The position numbers and the translations under genes were made by a program. Shown piece by piece: positions 1-11,719 of a stretch of 64,000 nt of DNA. Each line of letters begins with the position of its first letter. Within the stretch, counting starts at the first letter, position 1. Origin of the DNA: Warburgia ugandensis (Eukaryota; Streptophyta; Magnoliopsida; Canellales; Canellaceae); the NCBI GenBank assembly GCA_035236585.1, contig CP141126.1:65015414-65079413 (forward strand). The letters run 5' to 3'. A model generated the notes under the pieces. The model saw only the letters and a program-made list of their open reading frames with translations, searched no databases and was not told the origin of the DNA.

Positions 1-180
1 ACGCTGTAATAACGCTGGCTTATTTTCCAATGCAACTAGGATCCGTTGTAGCTCTTCACTTTCGGAGGAATGCCCTAGCAAACCTTATTCATTTTCCACT
101 GCATCTGGGATTAGATGTAGCACATCGCTTATGAGGAATGCCTTAGCCCCAAGAAATGTCAAAAATAGATTCATGCATGG
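1..180 (-). repeat. Tandem ~68 bp units in the LINE leader
   Basis: The landmark GAGGAATGCC occurs at 65-74 and 133-142, a 68-base step, each preceded by a similar block. On the minus strand these units resemble the 66-69 base units of the LINE leader at 26345-26490 and 35925-36000. About two to two and a half units are visible here. Confidence 0.65.
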
Positions 181-241
181 GGTTTGTTGTAGGTTTTACG
201 TACTGGCTAGGACCTAATGCAAAAGCCTCCTCCTTTATCCT
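1..241 (-). mobile_element. 5' part of an RTE-type LINE, cut by the window edge
   Basis: Read on the minus strand, this begins near 241 with a start resembling that of the plus-strand LINE at 26126: an AAAGGAGGAGG motif followed by similar spacing and a run of tandem units. No coding part is visible because the body lies to the left of the window. It sits in the 5' LTR of element G: the sequence to its right (242-331) matches the G 3' LTR at about 25921-26009. The exact 5' boundary and target duplication cannot be checked. The LINE assignment is inference from the similarity to the better preserved copy. Confidence 0.65.
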
Positions 242-708
242 AAACATGTGATGTATAATTGCATATTTTGATGAGTGAACTGAGTTATGTGATTCTCATG
301 TTTACTAATCTTAAACTAATGATGTGTGCCTAGATGTGACTTAGAACTTCAAGTCTAGTTAACAAGAGTTAAGGTAAAATTACAATTGGTGGAATGTGAG
401 GAGACTAAGTTTCCATTTGTCATTTCTTTACTATACTATTGTTTATCAGGTGAATTGCATTGCAAGTGTTAAATGTGTAAATCCAAAAAATAGAAGAGAC
501 CCTGCTGGATTTTCAATAGACATGAGGGGTTTATTTCACCATATAAAAACATGTTATGCATAGGACAAGAGGATCTAGCTTTGTCACTACTTCCTTTGCA
601 TTATATGTGGGTGTATTAATTGAAAGTGCCACTTAGGCCTTGCTTGAGCCAATCACAATGCTTCATTACCCTAAACTGCTACCTAGGAGGTTGGAGTTGT
701 GGTTGTCT
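242..708 (+). repeat. 3' part of the 5' LTR of element G
   Basis: Its first 90 bases match 25921-26009, which is the G 3' LTR just before X interrupts it. The stretch ends directly before the primer binding site at 709. The rest of the matching 3' LTR lies beyond X and outside the window. No coding signal is seen here. Confidence 0.7.
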
Positions 709-720
709 TGGTATTAGAGC
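709..720 (+). other. Primer binding site of element G (initiator tRNA-Met type)
   Basis: TGGTATTAGAGC differs by one C-to-T change from the TGGTATCAGAGC site that plant Gypsy elements use to prime on initiator tRNA-Met. It lies just after the LTR end and upstream of gag. Bases 721-894 are an untranslated leader with no features I can support. Confidence 0.75.
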
Positions 721-894
721 AAGGCAATAGGTCATTTTGGAAAAACTTGTTTAGTCTGCTTAGAATAGCCATTCATTGAGGAAATGTTTGTTCTTTGTGT
801 CCTTTTGAAGTGCTATGATTAATAGTTGGTGACTGTCAGCTTAATTAACTAGTTGACTGGCTTTAACTACTTGACATCTATAAAAAGTACAAGC

Positions 895-1216
895 ATGGTT
901 GAGACTAGGAGGGGTGACTTCTAGAGGATCAACATTTTCGTGCACATGATCTGATATATGAGGCTATTGGACAGATGACTCATACAATTGCTAAGTCCAT
1001 AAACTAGGGTGTAAGTAGGGAAACACTCACCCTATGATAGTTCAGGAAGTTGGGACCACCCAAGTTCGACAGGATGTTAAATCCTACTAAGGTAGAAAAT
1101 TGGTAGCCACTTTTCAATTTATAAGGGAAGCCATCCATTGGTGGAGATCAGCTAAGGTGTTAGATTCGATGAGGAGTGGATAAGAAATCTTCAAGGAGGC
1201 TTTTCTAGGGAGAATT
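895..1216 (+). pseudogene. gag: Element G gag, first fragment
   Basis: A possible start codon at 895 opens a short reading MVETRRGD that soon stops. Conserved capsid text is visible in another frame: FRKLGPPKFD at 1041-1070 followed by VENW, then a block with WW, SAKVLDSMRSG and EIFKEAFLGR up to 1211. Stops and at least two frame changes break it. Gag would form the particle that packages the element RNA. The reading is cut by solo LTR C at 1217 and continues at 6072. Confidence 0.75.
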
Positions 1217-4200
1217 TGTGATGATTTGGGTTTTTGTAACACATTTTGTAATACATTTTCAAAGGCAAGGTGCCCTTAGTAAAAAAATTATCAAAACAAA
1301 ACAACAAAAATTGTTTTATTTAAAACTTGTTTTGAAAAACCTAAGTCATCACCTCATACATAACATAAGTAGAATTTTTATACAAGATAAAATTCCATTG
1401 AAGGAATATATTTTTATTAAATTTTAGAATCCATCCAGTGGTTCACAGTATAGCCCGGTATTAGTATAATACTTGTACAAATTACATAATCCAAAATTCA
1501 AGCCTCACCATTCAAAAACTCTCAATACAATATAATGCTCTCAAATAAAAATATATGTCTTTAAAGAATATACTCTGATTGATTAGTCTTCCAAATCTTC
1601 TTAAGTCTTCTACAGTCTTGAGCTCCTAACCCTCCTCTGTATTTGAGGTATTATAAACATTGAAACATTTACAATACTTCAGTAAGCTATGCTTGGTAGG
1701 GGATACAAAAATATACTACTTTGCTAATATAAGAATACATATATCAGTCATTATTCCATCATAGTTATCCACTCATGAGTTATCTCAACATAAAGTATAT
1801 ATGTTATTTATGTAGTATAGGATAAATTAGTTAAAATAATGAAGATTGCTCAAACTTGTTCCTTCCCTAGCTATACTTCCACTTAGGAATTCAATATTCA
1901 GCCAATTCTCATATGGAGATTTTCTTTCCAAGAACTCATGTAGTGGCATCTCATAATACCATGGCATTATACTATAGCTATCATATGTGCATCATAATGC
2001 AAAATACATTAGGACTACTATGCCACAGTCTCAATTCGTACAGCAGCCCAGATAACTGTATAATCCTCCACTGATACCAATTGTGGAAATAATACCATGT
2101 CCTCATGGGGTGGACCATGGTTGTCATAGTGGCGGCCTTCCCATTATTGCCCCACCTGACATTTAGCCTCTATTTGAGTATGGCATCCATCACATAAGTT
2201 TTATGAAGCAGGTGGCCAAACTCTCATAACTTCCCTAGCATAGCATCCCTAGTCTCTAGCATTGTGTAAAACAAAATCACAAGCCATCATGCTTGTATGT
2301 AATATACATTGTACATATCAAATTATGTGTCTGTTTAACTAAAGATGGAACATTTTCTATGCCCTATTCTTAGGATTTTCTTAGTCTTCACATCTCATTA
2401 CCTTCACCTCATTTGATTTGATCCTTAAATTGGATCAATTGAATTAGATTATGAGGTTAGATCACTTAGTTAGATCATATGGTTGGATCACTTAGTTGGA
2501 TAATATGATTGGATCATGACTGTGCTAAGGTACTGAGCATACTTACATCATGAAGGTCTGTAATTACAGACAAAAGATCATGCATGTATACACATGAATC
2601 CTTAATATACTCTTGTACATCCACTTACCTCAAAGTAGTCTCTTGATTTATACATCGCAAGTGGTATTTTTCCACATTGCCCATCATGGTCTGGATTCAT
2701 ACATTTGTCAAACTATACGTATAAAGTTATTTCTCTATACAAGTACATATTCCTATAAGGGATGCCCTAATTTTTTCTTGAATCATGTTTGATCAAGGGC
2801 TTAGGTTCTCTATCGACATTTTTCTACATACATAATTTCTACACATACATAATATAATACGACATTAATATTCTTATTATTTTTTATCATTTAAGATCCT
2901 CTGGATCTTGTTTGATCATCCTTATCTTGATTACAATTTTTATTAGGGTTAGATGATTTACTAACCCTTTATGCTCTTATTATTATTACTCAACCAGTTA
3001 ATGTTTTATTGATAGATAACTCCTCTTATGTCAAATTGGCCAAGGCTTACTATTTGAATGGTTGAACATAAAGTGGTTACTTCAATCCTCATGTAAGAAG
3101 GTGTTTAGACCTCACAAATGTCAATGGAAGGTGAGGGAAGAGCGTGGCTCTATGAGAGAACCCCCTTAACTACCATGTTCATCATTCATTAGTGTGACCT
3201 TAGCTCAACCTTTCATAAGGTTCCTATGAGCATTTCAACCCTAAGTATTCTTTCTAATTGATTTTAATTAAATCCATGAACATTAAAATGCTATTCATGG
3301 AATTTCATTATTCTCCTAATTTGGACCAAGAAATTTATATTCCTTATATTATCCTACTAACTATGGCCCTTACTATCATTGAGTCCAAGTCATACATTCT
3401 ATGTAAATGTCCTTCTATTCTAATTTCCTTTAATTACATTTTCAATGTAATTTTCATTGCATAAGCATTAAAGTATAAATAAAAAAATAAATAAATAAAT
3501 CCACAATTAAATCTTCTAAGCAATAAAAGATAATTATAATAACATTCAATAATTTAATTTAAAATCTAATATGCCATAACTATCCATCATGATCCAACGG
3601 TTCTTAGTTGATCCTTATTAATTTTTCATCTCTTTTAGGGTTTAGATCTTGATCTTTTCATTTTCCTTTAGATCTAATATATCTTCTTGATGTTATTTCA
3701 TTATTAGATCATTGATGCATCTCATCCAATGATCTGATCTTTCTTGAAAAACTTGATCAAGAAGATCTTAAGTCCTTTTATCAAATTTAAGGGTATAGAT
3801 CTTGATCTATCCCAAATCATCATCATCATTCAGTCCATAAATCCACATCATATTAACTTCATATCTTCATCAAACTCATCCATGCTGTCCAATCATCCTT
3901 GATCAACTTGATCGAGGAGATTTCCCTTCATTTTTATAGATTTTACTACTTTTAAGGCTAGATCTCTCAAGATCTTCCAATTCAGTTACATCTAACCCAT
4001 TTATTTAGGTTAGTATATTATTAGATCATCATACAAGATAATTTGAATGGTTTGATGATCCTAGATCTTGTAGATCAAGGGTGTTAGTACACTTATGTAC
4101 TTAATTTTAGAAACTTTAATGAATTAAAATTATGATTTTATTGGTTCAGTAGGTTCTACTCATCACCATGAATCCATCCTAGCTCTTTGATCTCAATTTG

Positions 4201-6066
4201 GAGTTCAATTGAGATCATAATTCATATTTTAAGATTTCAGCCCATTTTAAGAGCTAAATTTTGATCTTACTATTTTTGTTAATTTTCTTGATCTAAAAAC
4301 CTATAAATTTGACTATGATCATGATCATTAAGGTTTTGGGATCCTCTGAACACATCCATCATTTAGATTTCTATTTTGGGATCATCTTGATCATGATCCA
4401 CTACTGTTACTATGAATTTTTGTGATTACAACCAATAAATACAATTTAAAACATGCAGGCAGCATTGTTCATGTGGTAGGTGGCATCTCGCACGTGAGCG
4501 CACGTGCTGGGGCACCGCCATAGGGAGCATCCCTGCTTGTGTTTCGCTATAGCATGCTGGATCCCGATTTGTTGAGATCGGTTGAGACTGTCCGATTTGG
4601 ACCATTGTATCAACCTTTCTCCAGATCTCTCAAATTCAAAAACATCAAGGGCTAAGATTTCAAACCCTAAAGTTTTTAGGCCCTAGAAACTCATCCAATA
4701 GCTCAAAATTTGTATCTGAGCCGAAAAATGAGGAGATCTCAAACCTCCATGCTGGATCTGTAGTTCCCAACGGATCAATGGCCGGGGAGATATCCAGATA
4801 GTTAGAAAACTTAAAGGAATGGTTAGAATGAACTTAGGAAGGAGGGGGAATACTTACTTGGGCCGACTGGTGAAGAAAACTTCACTGGAGAGGGAGAGAT
4901 TTTGCTGAAAAAAGAAGAAAATGCTAGCTTCGCCAGATAATGCCTATAATCATGGATTTCTCCTTGCTGTTGCTGGAGAAGCTAGGGGACTATGGGGCTT
5001 TTGAAGATCACCCCATGCTAAAGACATCCAATGGTGCAAGATCACTGTTTACATACCAGATTGGCTAGAAAAACTTGAAGAACATGCTGGAGACAGTGAT
5101 TCATCGGTGCTTATTCTTCGTCTTGAAATTTTTGGCCATCCAGATGTTGGATCATCATGGGAGCAAAGGGCTTTTGTAGATCTCCCTAGCTTGAATACAT
5201 CTGACGGTCAAGATTGAAAACCAATGGTTGGAATGTGATGGCTAATTCAAATAGGGTTTTCAGGAAGAAACCCTAGCTCATAGGGGATGACGCGTCCCTG
5301 GATTCGCTTGACGTCTTTAATGAGTCTAGAGTGTCGGGTGCATCTGTGGACACACCCACAGAGAATAAGAGAGAAGTAGAGAAAGAAAAGACAATTGGGG
5401 GAGATCGAGGAGGTTTCTGGAGTTGAGATTTTGGGACATTCTAGGGGACCTCGTAAGGAACATTAGGAGAAATTTTGGGATTTTTATAAGCTATTTATAG
5501 AGGTGTTTTGAATTTTTCATTATTACTTGTAATTATCATCTTGATTTCTTTTGATTATTAAATTGTCTTAGGATTCCCACTACCACCTCCTTCTCCACTA
5601 GTAGGTGGTATTGATTTGACTCATGATGGCCTATTTTTTGGCCATTGGATCCCTTGTGGGCTCCATGGATGTGTGAAAAGACCATTTTGTCCTCTTGTGG
5701 AGAAAAATTCATTTTATTCTTCTAGACTCAGAATTGAGCGTACTTAGTGGCATTGGATTTGTATTTCTGAGTATATTCCAAATTTTGATGGCTTAAGTCT
5801 AAGTTATTTATAAAATTACTATTTTACCCTTTTATACTTAAAAATGGAGAAAAATAAAGGTTTTTCATCCAAATTTAGAATCTGTCGTGCTTACAGTCAT
5901 TCTGAAGCATTTGTTGAGTATGTTTTCAATTGTATATGTCTTATATCTTAATTCCACTTCTATGAGAAGTGCATTTTTAGTAACCTTAATATTCCAGCTT
6001 GAATTTTTTTGAAATTTTCAATTTCATTATTTATTCAATTTCCTTACAAAAGTTAGGGGTGTTGCA
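1217..6066 (-). mobile_element. Solo LTR C, 4850 bp, in element G gag
   Basis: Plus-strand ends are TGTGATGATTTGGG and GGGGTGTTGCA, giving TG...CA termini. The 5-base duplication GAATT is perfect (1212-1216 and 6067-6071), and removing the insert and one GAATT rejoins gag. The sequence matches solo LTRs A and B end to end, with no open reading frame over 80 codons, no PBS and no second LTR. By homology with element E, the sense strand is probably minus: read that way it starts TGCAACACCCC and has a TATA box about 570 bases in. The alternative is a non-autonomous element of unknown type. Confidence 0.85.
5472..5506 (-). promoter_or_regulatory. Candidate TATA region of solo LTR C
   Basis: On the minus strand this reads TATAAATAGCTTATAAAAA. 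Corresponding TATAAATA-like sites lie at about 30727-30736 in A and 34868-34878 in B, always 560-590 bases from the minus-strand start of the LTR. The shared position supports a promoter and the minus-strand sense. Confidence 0.5.
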
Positions 6067-6071
6067 GAATT

Positions 6072-6260
6072 TTTGTAATGCTTAACTAGAAGCTGAGGTA
6101 GAGTTTTTAAAACTCACATAATGTGACATGATTGTAAGGCAATCTGCTACTAGATTTGATCAGTAATCATGATTTGAGCTATTGATGATTCCCACTTCCA
6201 AGGATAAGGCCTATCGCTTCATTCATAGGCTAGGACATTCTATTCGATAGAGCTTGGTAC
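6072..6260 (+). pseudogene. gag: Element G gag, second fragment
   Basis: The gag reading resumes after solo LTR C with AEVEFLKLT and later FIHRLGHSIR, then SLVP at the right edge, typical of the C-terminal half of a Gypsy capsid. Several in-frame stops are present. The piece ends at the GGTAC copy (6256-6260) that flanks element F. Reading continues after 17476 with FMLKDYAKVVNK in the same frame once F and one duplication are removed. Confidence 0.75.
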
Positions 6261-8575
6261 TATAATACCAACGATTGGGTAAATCCCTTATAATATACAA
6301 GAAATAACAAAAAATGGGAAAATCTTTTTTCATTTTCCTTTACTTTTTACATCTTAATCTTAGGAAAGGTTAAGCACGAAGATTTGTTTTAACTCCTAGC
6401 AAGATATATTTAAGAGGACATTAACCTTGTAAAAGAGTGGAAGAATCACTTAAAATTTTGGGTCAGAACAAAGGAGTAAAGATTAAGTATTTAATAACAA
6501 ACTTTAGGTAATTAGAGTGCTGGAATGATGGATTAAGAGGTTAATTAAAGAGGATAGAAGAGATGAGCACTTGGGCTGGTTCACATGCATACATCTAGCC
6601 TCAACTCTTGCGGAATTTAATATAAGAAGGGTTGATTGAGCTTGCATGTGTTTCCATACCCTTAAGTGGAAATGTTAGTGAAAACCAAACTTAAGTGGAA
6701 ATGATAATAAAGAACCAAACTTAAGTGGGAAATGAGAATGAAAAACCTAACATAAGTTCCACAACTTTCTTCCTAATATGTTTTGCACATAGGGATGAAA
6801 GTGGAGAAAACATGAAGGGCTGAGGGAAAACCAAGTGGAATTTGCAGCCGTGGAGGATAAATTGAATGGAGAGAAAAACCTAGCATCGAAGATGATACTC
6901 GTGGGATATTGCTGATGGCTGAAGGCCATAACAAACAAAGAAGAGAGGAAGAATTTTAACATCAAAATAGGGTTGGCCGTATGGAACATTTACTGTGGAA
7001 ATAGTAGGCATTAGGTTTTGGAAAACTTGTATTTTTCCCCCCAAAAACAAAGTGATTTGGGTGCCTTAGGGTTGTTGTAATGGAGAGTGATTGGAGGTAG
7101 AGATTTAGGTGTAAAGTGGGGCAAAACCTAAAGGCATTAGATCCCAAACTTGCAAGATGATAGAACCCATTGCTGGTTGATTGCATAATGAACAAAGAGC
7201 ATGGTTTTAGCTTTAAAAATCTAGTTTATTTTGGGCTAGAAAGGGTCCTAAACAAAGTGAGAAGCAAGGGGAGCATTTGATCATCCAAAAAGGTAGGGGT
7301 TTTAAGTTAGAATAGGGTTAAATGCTAGTTTACCTAACTTAAATGCAGTAAATACGCCAAAGCCTGCATAAAAACCTAATTTAACCTAAATATGGGAAAA
7401 TTTGATTCTTATGCCCTAGATTTTGTAGTTATATTTTCCTTGAAATATTTATATGGGTATCTCTATTTACTTGGTATATACTTGTGGTTGAAAGATCATG
7501 GTTGCTATGAATGTAGACATGAAGTTATGCTCTAGGTGAATGACTTCCATTTTTATCTGTGAATCTTAGATTTTTCTCTCTTTTAGGACTTTTTCTTAGG
7601 CATAAGTTGAATCTCCACATGGGTAATTGATAAGTATCTATTAGACAATTTTTTTAAAATGATGGTGATTATTTTGGCTATGGATTTGAGGTTCAACTCT
7701 AGGAATGGTGATTTTAGCTCTATCAATGAAAATCAATTTCAGCCGTTGAAACTTAGTTTCTAGGCTATATGTGTTAAAACTTGGTTTCTATGGAATTCCC
7801 TTTGAGAAAATTTCAATTTTATATGAATTGGATGGATTCTTAAAGTTTTCAAGCCATTCATTCAATTATATGTTATGTATGACCTAAGCATGGCTTCTTT
7901 AAGCTGTTAGTAAAATACTATTCACATGGACTGCAGGTTATCATATGAATTTTTAGTTTCTTTTACCTTGATAATATCTTGGAATTCTAATGGTTGGGGT
8001 TGGGATGCAATGCTTATGCCATAGTTCTATTGAGCTATTCAATTGCTTAAATATTCCATATTGCTAAAACCCTTATAATTAAGAGAATTAGTAGCATTGC
8101 CTTTATTCCAAGGTGAGCTTTGTATGCTTACCCCCTACAAACATTCTAGGAAAACCATCAAGGAGAAATGAGGCCAAAGAGGAGGCGACATAGTGATTGA
8201 GTAGTCATAGCAACTTTTTGATGTATGTAGGCAATGGCGTATTTGCTCATTATAGGAGTTAAATTTTGTAATAGATGGTACTCTTTTCATAAGATTAAGG
8301 ATCATACTAATACCTTGTAAATATTCTGAATCACTTATGGAAGACTATGTTTTCTTGCTAATTTAAGTTGTGATTAACGACTCTTGTGGGAAAGAAAAAA
8401 TTGATTTAGCATCCTTTCCTTTATTTACTCTATGTGAAGATTTTGCTATGACATTCTCGTTTGTAGATAGGTGTTTCTAAATATCTACATTACTTCTACT
8501 CTTCTAAAATTGTTTTAATAAAGGGAAATTTCTAAATATATATATATATATTTATTTAAAAATCAGGATGTGACA
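6261..8575 (+). repeat. 5' LTR of element F
   Basis: It is 2315 bases long and ends GGATGTGACA, just before the PBS. It aligns with the 3' LTR over its whole length apart from the insert at 14867-16909. Clear differences between the two LTRs show an old insertion. TATA-like TATAAGAAG near 6620 is a candidate promoter but is not well kept in the 3' LTR. A (TA)n run lies near 8539-8551. The short open frames on the minus strand at 6747-7195 are in the LTR and are not genes. Confidence 0.85.
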
Positions 8576-8580
8576 AGTTT

Positions 8581-8592
8581 TGGTTTCAGACT
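8581..8592 (+). other. Primer binding site of element F (initiator tRNA-Met type, degraded)
   Basis: TGGTTTCAGACT matches 9 of 12 bases of the usual TGGTATCAGAGC site and lies 6 bases after the LTR end. Bases 8593-8719 are a short leader. Confidence 0.65.
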
Positions 8593-8719
8593 TAGGATAT
8601 GCTACTCACAACTAAGTTACTATGAAGACAGATAGTATCAACCTTTACAGAATTAAGTTTTGAGGTTTGACATGAGGATAGTTGTATTGGAAAACTCATT
8701 GCATTTCCATTAATTTTAT

Positions 8720-9790
8720 ATGCCTCCTAGGAGATGTCGAAAGGATTCACCCCCTCCACCTAATGACAAATCGACTATGAGTTGGACACATAGTGCTGTT
8801 AGTGATTATTCTGGTATAATAGATTAGGTGGTCGAGCTCATGTTCCATTAGATGTGGTATTGACTTGAGGCTGTAAGAGGGATTGAGGCAGAGGATGTTG
8901 GTCCTAGAGGGGACAACTTGCTTGAGAGGTTTAGGTGGATGTTGTTAAATTCTCATGCAAGGACAGGCCAGAGACTGCTGAGATGTGGTTTCATGATGTG
9001 GAGAGGATTTTTATAGCTATGGCCATCCCCAAGGATAGACAAGTGGCAAATGTTACTTTTGTTCTAACTGGTGAGACTGCCACTTGTGGGCAACCATCGA
9101 GAGGAACTACTTTGAGGGTGGAGATGTTATTGCTTGGTAAGATTTTAGGATAGTGTTTGCTAAGAAGTTCTTCCCACCACATGTTCAATAACAGATGAAG
9201 TTGGACACTTTGAGCCTTAATTAGGGGGCATAGATGGTGGCACAATATGATGCTGAGTTTGCGTTTCCAAGGCAGTTCGCGCTTGAGGTTTGTAGGATGG
9301 GGAATAGGGTTGCTCAGAAGTTCATTAGGGGATTGAACTTCAATCTAAGGAGTAGGATTTTCACATCACAACCTACCACAATGGTCAAGGCTATGGAGTT
9401 GGCATCCATGTTGGAGAGAGAGCTGAGAGGCACGCCTAGAGAGGCAATTTGACCATTTGGACATATTAGTCGAGGCCTAGATTGGAAGGGGAAGAAGAAG
9501 ATGGCTACTAGAGACATCTGCCATCACGACCACCACTGACGAGGCAGTTTGGGGGTTAGCCTAGGAGAGGAGTGGTTGGTCAAGGATGATTCTGTCTAGA
9601 AAGAAATGCATAGAATAGGAGCCTTAGATGCTTTCAGTGTGGCATGTGGGGCCACATATCTCTATATTGTTCCTCGTCGAGGAGGCCAGTACCACCACAT
9701 TTTGGTTAGGCACCACAACAAGATTGGGCACCATAGACTGGACCGTTACCACGACAGGGGCTAGTGCTACATACAGACCTCGTACAACAT
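8720..9790 (+). pseudogene. gag: Element F gag
   Basis: The likely start at 8720 gives MPPRRCRKDSPPPP, the basic start common in this family. The capsid follows in pieces: RPETAEMWFHDVERIF from about 8960, and FIRGLNFNLRSRIF with MVKAMELASMLERE in another frame at 9321-9425. The zinc knuckle CFQCGMWGHISLYC (9629-9670) keeps the CX2CX4HX4C spacing that binds the element RNA. At least two frameshifts (near 8935 and between 9153 and 9234) and several stops break it. The gene is clearly dead, though its zinc knuckle is intact. Confidence 0.8.
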
Positions 9791-9839
9791 TGAGGTCAGA
9801 CTCCTAGAGGATAGGGTAGAGTTTACACTATCACTATTG

Positions 9840-10315
9840 ACTAGGGCCTTGCATTCACTGTAGTCTTAAAAGGTACACTCTTAGTACATGATAGATTAGC
9901 TCGTGTGCTTATTGATCTAAGTGCTACCATTCTTTGTTTCTGCTATATTTGCATCGATCTTAGACATTGCTTTGAGTAGACTGGGATTCTTTATTAGAGG
10001 TTAGCACACCAGTTGGGGAGTCGGTGATAGTACAAGAGTTCATGTAGGATGTACCCATTATGATATCAGATCAAGAGTTGAGCATTGACTTGACAACCTT
10101 ATGCTGATAGATTTTGATGTCATATTAGGCCTGAATTGGCTAGCTAACCATGGGGCTATAGTGGATTGTAGAAGGAAGCAAATGACTTTACATGTGCCTA
10201 AAGGGCAGACACACATTTTTCATGGGTTACTAAATACTTTTGACGCTAGTATTATCTCAACCAATCGGGAAGCACGGTTGGTGTTGAAGGGGTGTTATGC
10301 TACTTAGCTTATTTT
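9840..10315 (+). pseudogene. pol: Element F pol: protease region
   Basis: A retroviral-type aspartic protease remnant. VLIDLSATI at about 9908-9934 corresponds to the active-site loop, where DxGAT is usual, so the glycine has become serine. Downstream, LIDFDVILGLNWLANHGAIVDC in the 10101-10307 frame is the conserved second half of the fold before RT. Stops and a frame change separate the two parts. The protease would cut the gag-pol polyprotein. Confidence 0.75.
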
Positions 10316-10359
10316 GAGGACTAGGAGAGATTGATTCCCCACCTTGACGAGATTGATGT

Positions 10360-11140
10360 AGTATAAGAGTTTGCCGATGTATATACAGAGGAGTTACAGG
10401 GATTACCATTGAGGCATGAGATGAAGTTTATTATCAAGCTACTACCTAGAGTAGCTCCTATCTCAAAAGCTCTTGTAGAGCTTAAGGAGCTGAAGATATA
10501 GATACAATAGTTATTGGATCAAGGGTTCATTCGCCATAATGTATCTATGTGGGGAGCTCTAGTCTTATTTGTTAGGAAGAAGGATGGCTCACTATGACCT
10601 TGTGTAGACTACAGGGCTCTGAATGGGGCTACAGTGAAGAATAAATACCCTTGCCCTGCATTGATGATCTCTTCAATTAGTTATAGGCAGCTAAGGTGTT
10701 TTCCAGGTTCAACCTTAGAACTAACTATCATTAGTTGAGGTTAGGGGATGAGGATATCTCCAAGATGGCATTTTGCACTCATTATGTTCATTATGAGTTT
10801 ATGGTGATGCCATTTGGATTAATGAATGCATCAGTTACATTCATGGATTTGATGAATATAGTGTTCAAGGGTTACTTGGAAAAGTTTGTCATTGTATTCA
10901 TATACGACATCCTCATATATTCAAGCAGTATCAGAAGCACTTAAGGATGCCTTTGGGCATTTTACAATCTCGTAGATTGTATGCCAAGTTCTCCAAGTGC
11001 AAATTCTGGTTAGACTGAGTGCATTTCCTTGGGTATGTGATATTTAAGGATGGAGTAGTGGTTGATTCATAGAAGGTGGAAGAAGTGGCCAAATGGCAAA
11101 GGCCCAAGACAGTGTCAGAGGTGCGTTCTTTTTTGAGGCT
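10360..11140 (+). pseudogene. pol: Element F pol: reverse transcriptase region
   Basis: RT blocks are readable in pieces: ELKIxIQxLLDQGFI, WGALVLFVRKKDGS, CVDYRALNG near 10600, DEDISKMAF and [12 protein letters not shown] at 10747-10827. The catalytic motif reads FIYDI at 10897-10911: the first of the two metal-binding aspartates is tyrosine (codon 10903-10905). This change alone should abolish polymerase activity. TAG stops replace glutamine codons and the frame shifts before 10735. Confidence 0.8.
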
Positions 11141-11289
11141 AGTAGGCTACTATCAGTGATTCATAAATGGGTTCTCTTGCAATGCTCATCCATTAACCAC
11201 TCTGATTAGAGAGGACCAAATGTTTGAGTGGATAGAGGACTAAAAGAGGAGTTGCGAAGAATGAAAGGGAGGCCCACATCAACATGAGT

Positions 11290-11660
11290 TCTATCCCTAC
11301 CTGATGATGGAGGTTTTATCGTGTATAGTGACATTTTAGGGAAGGGATTAGGGTGTGTTCTTATGCAGCATGGTAAGGTAATAGCTTGTTCCTCTTGATA
11401 GTTGAGGAAACATGAGCAGAATTATGCCACACATGATTTGGAGTTTGTAGTTGTGGTATTCATGCTAAAGATTTGATAACATTATTTGTATGGTGAGAAG
11501 TTTAATGTCTATACAGACCACAAGAGCCTTAAGTATGTCTTTACATAGTGTGATCTCAACATGAGACAAAGACACTGGTTACAATACTTAAAGGACTTTG
11601 ACTTTACATTTAGTATCATCTTAGTAAACCCAACATGGTTATAGATGTACTTAGTAGGAG
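11290..11660 (+). pseudogene. pol: Element F pol: RNase H region
   Basis: The reading GLGCVLMQHGKVIA, then LRKHEQNYATHDLEFVVVVF and YTDHKSLKYVFT (near 11512-11547) is the RNase H and connection part of a Gypsy pol. The DLE and TDHKSL blocks are kept. Stops interrupt it every 10-30 codons. RNase H would remove the RNA strand during reverse transcription. Confidence 0.75.
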
Positions 11661-11719
11661 ATATGGTGCTATCATTGCCAGTATCACTATCAGCTCCACT
11701 TACTTGGACTGAATGTTAT

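Noticed and set aside
6747-7195. Minus-strand frames in the F 5' LTR, with similar ones at 13544-13910
   Set aside because: Both are LTR sequence; the frames differ in start and stop between the two LTRs, so no coding constraint is visible.
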